64,000 nt of DNA from Diplolepis rosae (GCA_030998225.1 JAPYXD010000475.1:62001-126000); one strand, 5' to 3'; shown: positions 21,441 to 32,885, numbered from the stretch's first letter. The notes: generated by a model from the letters alone, not told the origin. Made by a program: numbers and translations.

Positions 21441-22047
21441 TTGCGGAAACGCACAAAAGATTTGACCGTAATCTCGGAGAAAACAGCTACTAAGAAGTCG
21501 GAGGAGAAGAGGCTGAGAGCCTTCAGTAAGAAGGAGCGGGTAGAAGAAGATAAACTTACGGAAACGAAAGAAACAAGACGGAATAGGACATCAAAACATC
21601 GGACACACCAACACATTCTCGCACAGAAGCGCTGCTCATAAAGCCTGCAGAGGGAGTAAGATACGCGGCCATTCTAAAAAACCTCAAGAAGTGTGTTGAA
21701 CCTAGAGAACTGGGCGTCAATGTCAAGGGGGTTAGAGACACGCACTCTAAAGACTTTCTGGTGGAACTGAAATATTCCAAAAAGGACAGAGGGCGGCCAG
21801 AATCCACCTTTAAAGAGGTTATTGATGCTTGCGGGACTTCCCGCTACCTCATCCCCAGGATCGAAGTCGATATCGCGGGCACAGAACCCAGCATTGAAGC
21901 CGATGACGTTGAAGATGCTGTTAATCCTCACGGCGGTGAGTACGTAGTATGAAGGATCCCCACAGGTGTAGACAAGGTGTGCGAAAGAGACGGAGATATT
22001 GTCCGCACTGATATGTTCCGTAAAGGCGGCGACTCTTATTTGTGACA
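21441..22047 (+). pseudogene. LINE ORF1 (gag-like) fragment
   Basis: A Lys/Glu-rich stretch (21441-21641) leads, after a frame change, into LLIKPAEGVRYAAILKNLKK, then KGVRDTHSKDFLVEL, then TFKEVIDACGTSRYLIPRIE and a short Gly-Glu-Tyr end. This layout (KPAEG, then ADVLK-like, then GVRxTxxxDFLVEL) is the RNA-binding middle part of R1/Waldo-type ORF1 proteins just before the zinc knuckles. It differs from the ORF1 at 10342, so a different family is likely. No endonuclease or RT follows. Confidence 0.7.
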
Positions 22048-22197
22048 CAGTTCAATGATGTTTACAAAGATCTTTACAAGTCCACGATGACTTTTACTAC
22101 TCCAGAACTTGGATTCTAAATTGTCCCGGTTGAATTTTATTCATCACAAACTAAAAGATTTTCGGAATTAAATTGAAGATACCGCACTGAACTACCA

Positions 22198-22625
22198 AGG
22201 GTGTTAGTTGAAGTTTGCCGGTTTTTTCAAATAAAGATAACACTTAATTCTCAAGGGAACCTGAAAAAATTTTTATTTAAAGTATTGACCATTGGATTCT
22301 ACACATTTTGCCCATCTTTCAGGCAAATCATGGATACCATTCCAAAAAAACTTTTTCTCTTTCAAGGCAAACCATTCGATGAGCCATTTTTCGACTTCTT
22401 CAAAATTGGCGAAGCGCTGCTCTGCGAGTGAGTGTCCCATCGATGCGAAAAGGTGATAGTCGGACGGGGCGAGGTCTGGAGAGTACAGCGGGTGCGATAA
22501 TATTTCCCAATGCAATGCTTTTAATGTGTTCTTCACCACTTTAGCGCTATGAGACGGTGCGTTGTCATGTTGTAGGATAACTTTGCCATGTCTTCGGGCC
22601 CATTCTGGCCGTTTTTCGATTTTGC
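22198..22625 (-). pseudogene. Mariner transposase C-terminal part and 3' end
   Basis: The minus strand reads VILQHDNAPSHSAKVVKN, then HPLYSPDLAPSDYHLF, then FANFEEVEKWLIEWF and ends in a stop at 22273. HDNAPSH carries the second catalytic Asp and SPDLAPSDYH the third, at the usual 34-residue spacing of D,D34D mariners. The first Asp and the N-terminal domain are missing. The 3' UTR leads into TTGAAAAAACCGGCAAAC near 22210-22235 and a likely terminal repeat at about 22198. Confidence 0.85.
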
Positions 22626-22639
22626 TTCTCCCTACTTCT

Positions 22640-24066
22640 CCCTACTCCTGAATCCCCTTCATTGATTTTCTCATAGATTTTTAATATACCCAGCATGTAT
22701 GTATTAAATACATTTGAATACGTCTCGGGACGTGACGCGTAGTATAATTATGAAAAACCAATCTTTTATTAAAGCAAAAAAGTTTAGAGCTTTCCGTTCA
22801 TTCTACTATACGCTTCAATCGAGAGTAGAGTGAACCGTGAATCGCAAGACTTATTCTACCAGCTATATCTATTCACGCAGGAACGAATGAAAGTAATCTG
22901 CGCGTTAAGCATACTATAACGGGTGACTTCCGCTGAAACGAAAATAAAAATAAAATATATATCAAAGCGGACCCGAGGATTCGGGATTACCCTCGGCGTC
23001 ACCGGCGTTATTTAGGCGGCTTCTAATATGAGCGCCTGGCTCGATATGAACAAAGTAGTAAGCAAAGTTCAAAATTTTTTACGGCGTGCTTTGCCTTTAT
23101 TATAACAATAGTGGATAATATTGAGTATAATAATAAATAATGAATGGATGAAATGGTTCAAAGAAAGCCTAAAAGCCGCTGGTGTCTTTAAAGACCAGAG
23201 GGGCGGAAAATTTTACCGCGAACTTATTTCAATGACCCGGAATGTAGTCCTAGAGTCTTACTGGACTCCTGGCAGCAATCTCGCGCCTTATTTCCTCCAA
23301 GTTAAAATCCTCGGCGTCCATTATTGCATAAGAAAAGGCAAGGAATGGATCACGAGACTGGACGCCTAACCTCTCTCAAACAACGACAGGAACAAGCTGC
23401 GCGCCAAAGGTGTCGCGCAGTTTTATTACATCAGCTGGAAAGGCTAGCGCACGCGCGTGAAGCTCAGGTTTGCGCGGGCGACTCGTCTTGTGAGGACGAC
23501 GGCGCCAGGCAACCAATGAGCTGAAGCGTCTATCGGTCAGCTTGCCCCATTTGCTTAAAACGTAGAGGGGTGCGTTTAAATTACGTAGAATTTATACTGC
23601 ACAATACCGCAGTTACAAACAGGCAATACAATTATGTATTATTATGTAATAATGCAAATTATTCTTTACATATGGTATGGCGATTCCAACTAAATATGCG
23701 CTTTGTATATTAGACATAAGAGCAGCGTCGTGGCGGCATTGGATTTTATGGGATGCAGCACGTGGTTGGTTTTGGATGCCGTGCCTGCCGGGTGATGCCC
23801 TCTGTGGCTTGCCTGGGAACCCCTCTGCGTGCGATGGTAACACAGCGATCTCCTTGGCGGCGCCTTTCAAGCTGGTGTTATTAAATGAAACAAACAAAAA
23901 AAGAAAACGGCCAGAAAGAAAATAAAATAAGAGAAATTTTTCTAGAGCGGCTTTCAGACTTTCCTTAGCATTACAAAGTTTTATAAAAGAAGGTGGTCTT
24001 GGGCTCGATCCTGTCGTTGTCGGTCGAGGTAAGCGAATTCAACGTAATCAACCACGTACAACACGT
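22640..24066. other. Region without recognised genes; GC-richer centre
   Basis: About 22950-23530 is richer in G+C and has an 82-codon ORF (separate entry). The rest is AT-rich. A further frame at 23677-23925 is rich in Trp and Gly but shows no domain. Confidence 0.4.
23121..23369 (+). CDS. Unrecognised short ORF, 82 codons
   Basis: The frame reads WMKWFKESLKAAGVFKDQ early and VKILGVHYCIRKGKEWITRL near its end, with no stop inside. It looks protein-like (balanced composition, amphipathic start) and lies in a GC-richer island, but I recognise no family. It may be a fragment of a transposon or of another integrated sequence. No signal peptide, membrane segment or promoter was identified. Confidence 0.25.
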   Translation: MSIIINNEWMKWFKESLKAAGVFKDQRGGKFYRELISMTRNVVLESYWTPGSNLAPYFLQVKILGVHYCIRKGKEWITRLDA

Positions 24067-24634
24067 AATAGTAAATTATGTGCCTAGGCGCATGATGAGG
24101 GTTATTACGCGACGAGCGAAAATGCTCGTAGGAGATCGAAGCCAAGGCGTAGCCAAAGCGTAGCTGAGCCAAAGCCGAGACGAAGCCGAGGCGCGTTCAG
24201 TCCTGCGAGCATTTTATGCGAGTCTCGTAATTACCCGAATTGTGTGCATTGGCACATATTCTATTTTATGTGACTTCGGCGCATATACGAGTTTTTATGC
24301 GTACACTCGAATACAATCTGAAAAGGTCGAAATTGCGGTGATTATCGCCCATCTCACTTGGCATTTCGCGAATACTTCCGGCCATTTTGATTTTCTGGAT
24401 GTTGTGTAGTAGTAGCGTATTATAATAGACGCATGCGCAGTTCAACTGTACAAGACTTTGTCAGTACGGTGCCAGCGCTGTACGAAGAAGAAGAAGATTA
24501 CGCTCTGCTGTATCGTAACAGGCGCATGCGCAGTTCAATTTTTACATTACATTCATCTGTATCATAATACACAACATTACGCTACTCTCAACTGTAGCGT
24601 AAAAACGAGTTTACGCGCCGGAGGAACATAAAAT
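24067..24634 (-). mobile_element. Composite foldback MITE, copy 4 (inverted)
   Basis: The reverse complement matches 487-1066: TATGTGCCTAGGCGCA at the left, then the hairpin unit with arms ending at CTCGTAGGAGATCG and GTCCTGCGAGCAT, then the second unit ending CGCGCCGGAGGAAC. The most diverged of the four copies; its core differs again in length. Confidence 0.75.
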
Positions 24635-25004
24635 ATTTTTAATTTGAAAAACGTGTTGAATTTTCAGCATGCTGATGTTTCATGTTATTATATTGTAACT
24701 TCTTATTTTTATTCAATTCATATAAATTATTAATATTATGATAAAACTCGAAATGTGGGAATCTACACGAGTCGAAATGAGAAAACATTTGTTTTGATAC
24801 AGAAAACGATTTAATTACCCAATACTAACCCCAGACTGTGTTCTTTACAAAAGTATCTTCGCTCAAATTACATCCATTTAGTGATAGAAAGCAGTCTGTG
24901 TCTCCGTATTACATATATCTAGCAACGCGATACTTATTTACTAACATGACATCCGAATTTTCTCTATAATTAATTTTTTAATCAGTATTTACCCTTTCTC
25001 TCTC
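24635..25004. other. AT-rich gap, nothing recognised
   Basis: No supported gene. Confidence 0.5.
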
Positions 25005-25265
25005 TTTTTACGTGCCTATTTCCTTCTCTCTCTTACTACGTTCATCTATTTCTATCTTTTTCTCTCCGCTTAACCTCTTTATGTATTTCTCTCTCTCACT
25101 CTATTTATTATTTCTATCTCTCTCACTCTATTTATTATTTCTATCTCTCTCTCTATTTGTCTATTTTTATCTCCCTTATTCTATTTATCTATTGCTATCT
25201 CTTCTAATCGAGTTGTCTATTCCAATGTCTCTTTCTCTCTCTATTTTCCTATTTCTATCTTCCTT
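25005..25265. repeat. Pyrimidine-rich imperfect repeat
   Basis: Runs of TCTCTC alternate with CTATTTATTATTTCTATC, with units of roughly 30 bp, giving an open frame of Leu/Ser/Phe only through composition. Confidence 0.8.
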
Positions 25266-25328
25266 GCTTCCTGAAGTTCGGATGTTTTACCACAAGCAAC
25301 ACTTTTCAGAAGCCGAATTAAGACAGTT

Positions 25329-25500
25329 GAGGGCAGAAAACCCTCTCCCTGTCTCAAAAGCGTCTCCAAGGAGTCAAATTCAGGCTCAGTCAAGAGCAGA
25401 AAACCCTTTCCTTGTCTCGAAAGCGCCTCCAGGAATAAATAGAGACTCAGTCAAAGGTAGAAAACCTTATCCCTGTCTCAAGAGTATTCCTCTTGGTACT
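25329..25500 (+). repeat. Tandem repeat, about 62 bp x 3
   Basis: Units start at about 25332, 25394 and 25456 with GGCAGAAAACCC / AGCAGAAAACCC / GGTAGAAAACCT and each contain CCTGTCTC or CTTGTCTC and AAAGCG-like phrases. The period is close to a multiple of three for the first two units, so they translate as RAENPLPVSKASP and RAENPFLVSKAPP; the third shifts to KGRKPYPCLKS. This is an old tandem array, coding status unknown. Confidence 0.75.
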
Positions 25501-27002
25501 TAAGGCTCAATCTCGAGCCGCCTGAGTGCCTATTTGGGCTCTGCAACCCGCTTTTATCTGCCTGAGATGCTTCTCCCAACCTGATGCATCATCTCCCGCT
25601 ATGGTCCATGGGAGGATGGTGGTGGATGTGATGCCTGCGCTTCGCCGTCGCTCCCTTTCTGTAGGCTACGCCACCCTTCGCCTTGCAGTGTAGTGAGTTG
25701 TGTTGCCATTCTGTAGGGGCATTTCGAAGTGATGGGTTACAATATTCAATAATCAAAATTAATTAAAAACATACAAAATACAATTACAGTTTATTTTCGT
25801 ACTCTCTAAATCCAAAATAGTGGATTCTACTCATAAACTAGTGATTTTAAAAATTTATCGTACTGCAGTTGTGTTTGATTGTGTTTTGTCTGTTCGTCAC
25901 GAAGCTTTCGTACATACTCCACAGTGTTAACCACTATTTGTTTTTATGATTGTCCACTAGTTTATATAATTTATTTAAAAGTTTCACATAATGTAGTTAT
26001 ATAGATTCTGTAAGTTTAATAAATTCGCGATACAAAATTTGTTCTTAATTCATTTATAATTACTTCTTTCTTTTTCACTCAAGTTTCTTTAAATTAAATT
26101 GATTTCAGGGAAATTTAAACAACAAAAGTCTTCATAAGTGTATTACATAAAATTTGAAAATCTACACAGGATTTAGATTTCACATAAATTTCTTGGGTGC
26201 AATAATAATTTGGAATTCTCAATTGTAAAATCCATATTTTGAAAATATACGACACAGAAAATAAAAGAACCTTCTTCTAAAAGTTTTTACACAAGATACT
26301 TTTTGATAGTAATGCAATTTTTTAATATACATTTGAAAATTTAGTTTCATTAAACTTCAAACGTAGTCATAATAAAAAAGTATACGAATTATAATTTAAT
26401 AATTATATTATATATATATATATATCAATAATCATAGTTAAAATAATTGATTAATTATATTAATTTTTTGAAATATTTGATGAATAATTTATGAAAAAAG
26501 TTAATTTATTTTTACTTGAGTGAGGCTCAAGAACTCTAGTCACGACATTGATCCACAAGTTCTGAATAACCCTTGTAGTCACTATATAACAAAATTCCAA
26601 ATTTTATGTCTCAGCATTGTAAACGAGCGTGTGCGTGATTCAACGAAAGCATATCTTACTATATATACGAGTAGTTATTGGATTTATATATGTAAGGTTA
26701 TATGTTTAAGTGTATTTGTGATTTGAAATGTGGTTGGCTACGACTGAATGGTGTGAATGTATTTGTATGCTGTTTATGTATGTATGTATGTATCAGATGA
26801 CTAATGGCAGGCTCGAGGTGAAAATTTTTTTTTATTTAAGAGAACCATACCATTGCTAGTTGAAATAATACGCCCGATGCTCATTTTACTCAATTACGGT
26901 TTGAAGCACCTCAAGCGTCGGCGATATACTTATACATTTCATGTTAATCCACTGACGCATGTTAATGCCCTGTCGTCGACAACGTTTTACTCAACTCCTT
27001 AC
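25501..27002. other. AT-rich gap with microsatellites
   Basis: No gene recognised. A (TA)n run lies at about 26406-26425 and a (TGTA)n run at about 26764-26792. Confidence 0.5.
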
Positions 27003-27166
27003 TATTTTCTATGTAACGCTTATTGTTATTCACTTTGGGTGAATTAGGTATTTATCAAATTCATTTTAACCGACTAGGATTTAATAGATGTTTAAATGTC
27101 CTTATGTCCCAAGTTCAATCGACAGAGTTGAGTAAAATTACTTTAACTATTTTTCTCCGTGTAAAC
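27003..27166 (-). repeat. Dispersed repeat ending ACACGGAGAAAAATAG, copy 2 (inverted)
   Basis: The reverse complement of 14846-15000. Here the sequence beyond GCGTTACATAG also contains an inverted TTTTACTCAACTC (about 26988-27000), making a pair with GAGTTGAGTAAAA at about 27127-27139. Confidence 0.65.
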
Positions 27167-27186
27167 AATTACATGAAGGACATTAA

Positions 27187-27345
27187 GGGGTTACTCCACT
27201 ATCTTTTTTTGAAAAAATCGATATTTTTAAAATCACAGATTCTTCTAGTAGACATGTGTAGAAATGCTATAGGAAACACTATTTTGGTCAGAAATCTCGA
27301 GAACAGGTGTAAAAAGGCGTAGTAAGCGGAGGGTAGAGTAACCCC
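27187..27345. mobile_element. TTAA/GGGG MITE, 159 bp
   Basis: TTAA at 27183-27186 and 27346-27349. Inverted ends GGGGTTACTC(C/T)AC. Non-coding; the smallest of the TTAA/GGGG group in this window. Confidence 0.75.
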
Positions 27346-27349
27346 TTAA

Positions 27350-27740
27350 ACTGTAATAATAAAGGATGTCAAAGGTAAAAAATGTAATTAGTATCGAGTG
27401 AACGACGATAACGTAGATAAAGTTACTGGGCCAAGAAACGCTTTTGAGGCTTAACTATTATTTATAGAAAAAAAACGCAATTAAAACATAACCACAGTTG
27501 TTCACGTGACACATCAGTGAATGATCTAATGTCCATGTTAAGTTTTTTTGTATGAATTTATACATTGGTCAAAAAGAAGAAACATTCTCCTATGAATTAT
27601 AAGGAGTCTGGGGTCGATATCATTTATTTTTATTATAATGATTTATCACAATAATCGTCATGTCAACGAATGTATACATTTTGGCTAGAAGTAAATACGT
27701 TTCACAAGAAAAAGGATTGACATGTCAGATTAGTTTGTGT
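27350..27740. other. AT-rich gap, nothing recognised
   Basis: No supported gene. Confidence 0.5.
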
Positions 27741-28555
27741 ATGGTGTATCATCCCTACTTTCTCCCTAGTTGCCAGACGTTTCAGCCAGCCAGGGTTCGG
27801 TAGAAGTGGGGGAGTAGGGAATGAAATAATCGTTGAAACGGTCGAGTACAATTTAAACGATAATTTATTAAATAAAGATAGTAGAAAAGAGTACAATTTA
27901 GATGACGAACATAATACGAGGTAGAACAAGATAAATCGTGTGTCTGTGGGTGTGTGTGCGTGTGAGTGTATTTTAAATATAAATCGCTGTGTGCCGGTGT
28001 CCGTGTAAAAGAGTTTACGTGTGCGTGTGTTTGCGCGCGCGCGCGTGTGTGTGTGTGTGTGTGTGCGCGCGAGAGTGAGCGTGTGACTGCCTGAATGCGT
28101 GAGGATGAAAAAGCGGAATGCGTGGAGCGGAGTCGGACCTGTGTGAGGAATCAAAGCGGGTGCTGGCCTATCGGTTGCGTGATTCTGGAATACAAATGTA
28201 GACAAGGCCATTTATTGTTCGCGCTGCGACATACAAATGGTCCGAAACACGGGCTCCTGGGAAGCGCTCATAACCACCCCTGTCCCCTCTCCATCGAGTA
28301 CGTATCGTTCGTGCAGTCGGGTCGGTGTCGTCTTAGGGCAGGTTGCTCCCAGCGGTATCAGGGTCCGCGCCCCGCCCTCAGGATCCCGGCCATGGCGGTA
28401 TCCAGGGGGCCAGGGTTTCGGGTTTTTCGGTCGGTCAGTTATTAAAAGAAGGGGAGAGGAGGCGGTGTCACGTGGTTGGTTGAGCCCGGTGTGGGTTTCG
28501 GCGTGCGTTCGGTCGGGTCAGGTCGCGTTCCAGTCTGTCGAACATGCGTGGAGCG

Positions 28556-28795
28556 TGGGTCAAGTTCGCGTAACATTTCCGGGTCAAGTGCGGGTCAAGT
28601 TCGCGTAAAACGTCCGGTTTAAGTGCGGGTCAAGTTCGCGTAAAACGTCCGGGTTAAGTGCGGGTCAAGTTCGCGTAAAACGTCCGGGTTAAGTGCGACT
28701 CAAGATCGGATCAAAGTCGCGCAAAACGTCCAAGTCAATCTCAGGTCAAGTCTGGGTCAAGTTCGCGTAAAAATGTCCGAGTCAAGTGCGGGTCG
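28556..28795 (+). repeat. 35-bp minisatellite inside the solo LTR
   Basis: Units of about 35 bp contain GGGTCAAGTTCGCGTAA and AACGTCCGGGTTAAGTGC. The middle four are nearly identical; outer ones diverge. Confidence 0.85.
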
Positions 28796-29212
28796 AGTTG
28801 TGACGTCCTCGCCCAGGGATGTTGGGGCCAGGGTCAGTCAGGTGCGCCTGAAGCTGATTCCCGGCCCATGTCGAAAGCCGACCATGGGGGAACCCATTCG
28901 TCGGTGTTCGACACGGCATCCTATGGGGATTAGTCCGGTCGGGAGTTGCCAAATCCTGGTGAAGCCTGAGCAGCACCTAGTCAGAAGCACCTGAAGCTAG
29001 GCGCCGGCTCGCACCAAGAGCTGGCCATGGGAGCGCCCATTCGCCAGCGCTCGGTCCGGCCCCACCAGGAAGTCGGAGGGTGCTGGAGATACCTTCCTGT
29101 GGGAGTACCCACCAGGAAAAGCATCTCCTGGCCGTCCGTCCAGTGCGACGCTCCGGTGTGACCCGGCTCGCCGCCCCGGGCGAACTGCCCTTTCTCGGCT
29201 CTCCGGCCTTCC

Positions 29213-29219
29213 CTTTATA
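29213..29219 (-). promoter_or_regulatory. TATA box of the GC-rich LTR
   Basis: TATAAAG on the minus strand within a GC-rich U3-like region, about 120 bp from the LTR start at 29337. Confidence 0.5.
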
Positions 29220-29341
29220 CCCATCCGCGCGTGGAGGGGGAAGGCGGACAGTAGTGGGTGTCGCTGCTGCGCGCGCTGGTCGGTATGCTGGTGGGGGAGA
29301 ACGTGACTCAGTGTACTGCCGAGTACAGTCCGTCACAATGG

Positions 29342-30582
29342 TAATGAATCACAGAGTTGCATCGCATGTCGGTAATGCAGTAATGCTATGCTAATAACCT
29401 AATGTGACGATAAGAGATCATCTACGTAGCATGATTAACATCAATATATCATTGTTAATAAAACCTAATTTTAATTATTATTGAACAAGCATAGATCACA
29501 AATTATAATTAATTAAAGGACACATTTTGATAAGATATAACTATTATTGATTATCGATGATAAATTACAAGTAATCAATAATAAGGACGAATTATCAATA
29601 ATAGATCATCGAATATAATAGGTTATCAATCATAAATTAAAACTCATTGACTCTGTAAATCAAATGACTAGATGAAATTGTACTCAACAAAATTCACGAC
29701 AAGCACTCCTTTTTTTGGAAAAGCCAATAGTACAATATATATACTCCAGCATAAACTGTAGCGGTTTGTCGTTATAAGAGAGCAGATAAGAATAGTCTGA
29801 ATTTGGCGATGGAGTGTTGCTTGGGCTCCCACGTTGCGGAGAGCTTCTGCGGCAAAGCCGGCTGGGCTACGCGCGCACGCCGGCAGATCGAAAATACAAT
29901 TTTATTAGACTGTCACATAAAAAAAAACTCACCAGAATAATTATGAAGATATTCAGAAGGAAACGAAATTACCATCGAATGAGAATTTAAAACATTCTAA
30001 ATGTTCCTGGGGGCGGACATCACAACTAAAAAGCTTTCAGTCCTTCTGTTAAAACTTTTTTTCTACTTATACTGGTAAAGAAGTTAACCGGTAAAAATTG
30101 TATATTAAGACTTTGAATAAAATTCGGAATAAAATTGACCCTTGCAAAAAACAAAGACATGAATATATTAGAATTGATTGCTCAAAATTTCGATACCCAA
30201 AATATTGAAGGTTGTCTCTACTCTGAAACTAATATTTAAAAAATGAAAAAAGCATTCACTTTTGGCAACTTAAGAATAGTATTTATAGTCGTAGCTAATC
30301 TTTTAACCCAGAAAAAGACGAATATTGACACTAATTAAGAAAACACTAACGTATAAAATTTAATTTCGAATGTTTTCCCGGCAGGAGTTTATTTTGTTCC
30401 CATTTCTTACCTCAACGTGTTGTAATGGACCTCACATTAGTCTCTTTTTCGTTTGTTTGATGATTGAAACGTTCACGATCTCTCCCCACCACTTCTTCTG
30501 AGTTAACGGTTTAGCCATCGTCTGGTCAATAAAGAAATTTTGTGAATATTCGAGAGGATTTTATTTCATGGTCGTGACAGAA
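29342..30582. other. AT-rich gap, nothing recognised
   Basis: No gene recognised. The stretch 29450-29650 is full of short AATTAT palindromes; 29810-29890 is a small GC-rich patch without an ORF. Confidence 0.5.
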
Positions 30583-30692
30583 CATAGTATCCTTCAGTGG
30601 CTCAGGCCACTTAAGGACCCTACTGGGCGATTGGCCTCTTGGGCCTTGAGTCTGCTCAAATATGACTTCTAAGTGCAATTCACAAAAAAGAG
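30583..30692 (+). pseudogene. LTR retrotransposon RNase H fragment
   Basis: A short frame reads EHSILQWLRPLKDPTGRLAS and then ALSLLKYDF. This is the RNase H segment of Gypsy elements that normally reads TDHxSLQWL...GRLARWAL. About 35 residues survive, with a stop soon after. It is a different lineage from the mdg1/412-like copies. Confidence 0.65.
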
Positions 30693-31123
30693 CGTTACTA
30701 TTAAAGCAATGAAGATAATGACATGAAATTTGACACAGATGTCTGTCACAGTGCTACTAACTTATTTGTATTTGGACAAAATACTACTTTGAATCTACAG
30801 AAAAGGGCAGAATCGGGCCCAAACACTCCAAATTCACAAGTCTCCACAATTGTAGTAGGTCTAAGAGCTCCTCTTGAAACTCTTGTCACTAAGACAGTCC
30901 ACGTAACTATAATATATGTTTTTTAGAATTTTATCTCAGAAGTTTATAAAAAATTATCACACATGACACACTACACACTCATACGAAATACATACATACA
31001 CTTACAAAGGCTGACACATTTACTGAAGTGCAACTGCGTGAACAAATTAAAAGCACTACCATTAACTGGAACTCCTTTCGATCGCCGACAACTTATGTTG
31101 CTGAATTAGAAAGAAGGAGACAC

Positions 31124-31745
31124 GGAACAAATACAAACTTCTTTTTGCGGGGAAAGCATATTCAGGACACATTATTAGTGGTAAGGGAGTAAAACCAGAC
31201 CGAAAGAAAATTGGAGCTGTTCAACATTTTCTTAGACCCAAAACACCTAGAAATATAAAGCAATTTTTAGATTTAGCGAGGCATTATAGAACATTCATAA
31301 ATTACTTTACAGCAAGAGTAAAACCCTTGTATAATTTATTGAAAAAAGAAGCAGTATTCAAATGGGGACCAAAAGAATAGAAAAGCTTTAAGGACATGTG
31401 ACAAGTTCTATGCAAAAGTCCTATATTACAATATTATAAATTTTTTTACAGTAACCAATGATGCCTCAGACTATGAGATAGGAGCTGTCCTAAGCCAGGG
31501 AAAGGATAGCATGGACCTAGCTATAGTGGGAAAACAAGGATGACCAATAAAATTTGTGAGTCCACCACCCAGTGATAGTGGGGACAGTTCAACGGAATAT
31601 CAGGAAGGAAATCAAAAAGAGGAAGAAAAATTCAAGTTTACTGAAGAAGAACTTCGCAACGCCATCGAATAATTGGAACCCAAAGGCGAACCTGACTTTG
31701 AAAATTGGATTGAACTATCAATAAGAATAGCTCAAGACCCATTAA
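31124..31745 (+). pseudogene. Gypsy copy 2: RT thumb, RNase H start and spacer
   Basis: Translation gives FKW GPKE, NIKQFLDLARHYRTF and LYNLLKKEAVFKWG, aligning to the thumb/connection of copy 1. A TAG follows FKWGPKE, and the Asp-containing RNase H start is frameshifted. From about 31545 the spacer reads SPPPSDSGDSSTEYQEGN then an acidic helix (FTEEELRNAIE) and FENWIELSIRIAQDP up to the TTAA insertion. Confidence 0.8.
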
Positions 31746-32162
31746 GGGGAGCGGTCCATGTCTCGAGTTGAAAAAAATGATTTTTTTTCTTTCAATAAAT
31801 TCATTCTACACGTATTCAAAAATGTTTCTGTGAAGTTTTAGGTCAATATTCCGAAAATTGACAAAGTGACGGATATTTTTATCGTACGTGGTGCGTAGCC
31901 TCTACCCGGCGCGCTCGAGCTATTGAGATCTCTTCACTCGGAAAAAGGATTGAATGCCAAATGGCGGATGTTGATTTGGGAAAAAGCTGTTGTTAATGTA
32001 AAAAGTCACAGCCTAATGAAGTTAGGATGACTCGAAAAATCTGGCATGAATGTGTGCCTCAGTTTGCTGCCGAATTTCGAAGGATTCAGAAGCAAGCGCG
32101 AACAAAAAAATCAACGCGAAAAGTTTAGTTACGATTTTGGCCCAAGCCATAGATCGCTCCCC
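31746..32162. mobile_element. TTAA/GGGG element, 417 bp, in Gypsy copy 2
   Basis: TTAA at 31742-31745 and 32163-32166. Ends GGGGAGCGGTCCATG and, inverted, GGGGAGCGATCTATGG. Non-coding. The Gypsy reading frame resumes beyond it, so it landed in the spacer. Confidence 0.75.
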
Positions 32163-32219
32163 TTAAAATAGACCCAGAAAAAGGTAAGATAATAGGATGT
32201 TTGATATTGACGTGGTAAA

Positions 32220-32885
32220 ATGAAAAAGAATTTATTTTGTTTGGCAAAAATCGTTTTTATTTCTCAATTTACTCTCCTTTTAGCTCGATACGAGTTCAAC
32301 GATCTTTCAACTCTTCTTTCATTCGACTCAAAACGCCTAATACGAAGCCATCTCTTGAGGTTTGGGAGCAGATAATAGTCGCTGGGTGCCATGTCTGGAG
32401 AATACGGTGGATGCAAAAGCGATCCGGAACCCAAATCACGCTTTTTTACCTGTGCAATACTCGATGTATAATTCCAAAAAACAGTAGCAGAAATTTTTAC
32501 ACAAAATATTGATCACACGCTCAGTTGAGATAGAGACGATCTCAGGTATCTCATGCACTTTCACTTTACGGTCATTCAAAACAATATCATGGATTTTATT
32601 CATCATTTCTGGTGTAGTAATTTCATTTGGACGACCTGGATTTGGTATGGTTTCTGTACTCATACAACGAAAATCGGTAAATCACTTCTGAACCATTCCA
32701 TACGACGGAGCAGAGTCCGAATAATATTTATAGAGCTTGGACTTGGTTTCTGATAAAGCTTTTACACGCAAAAAGTAGTCTTTAATTAACACATGAAATA
32801 TACTTTTTTCCATCTTTGCAAAAAATGCGAAGGTTGGTTGCTTCCAGACATTGTAACCTCCAATCAATGGATTTGGTTCAAATTT
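32220..32885 (-). mobile_element. Mariner, internally deleted
   Basis: Reading down the minus strand: the N-terminal start (FHVLIKDYFLRVKALSETK, ATG at about 32813; SDSAPSYGMVQK), the second helix-turn-helix part (NPGRPNEITTPEMMNKIHD, STERVINIL), then a jump to the C-terminal end (HPPYSPDMAPSDYYL at about 32380, RRFESNEELKD). The centre, with the first two catalytic Asps, is lost. It sits inside Gypsy copy 2. Confidence 0.8.

Larger units (their letters stand above)
27745..29337 (-). mobile_element. GC-rich solo LTR, 1593 bp, 4-bp target duplication
   Basis: The element runs from TGTATCATCC (27745) to CCGTCACA (29337), so it has TG...CA ends, and ATGG stands immediately on both sides (27741-27744, 29338-29341). 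The 4-bp duplication fits Ty3/Gypsy integration. On the minus strand the LTR starts TGTGACGGACTG, has TATAAAG about 120 bp in, and AATAAA-like signals near 27866. It contains a GT-rich microsatellite (28022-28070) and a 35-bp minisatellite (28556-28795). No pol is attached. Confidence 0.7.

Noticed and set aside
25012..25503. 163-codon ORF as a gene
   Set aside because: Its first half is a pyrimidine microsatellite giving only Leu/Ser/Phe, its second half a tandem repeat; no domain.
27702..28211. 169-codon minus ORF rich in Thr-His repeats
   Set aside because: Reads through the GT/CA microsatellite of the solo LTR.
28556..28795. Regular 35-bp repeats as a CRISPR array
   Set aside because: No unique spacers between units; it is a plain minisatellite inside an LTR of a eukaryotic genome.
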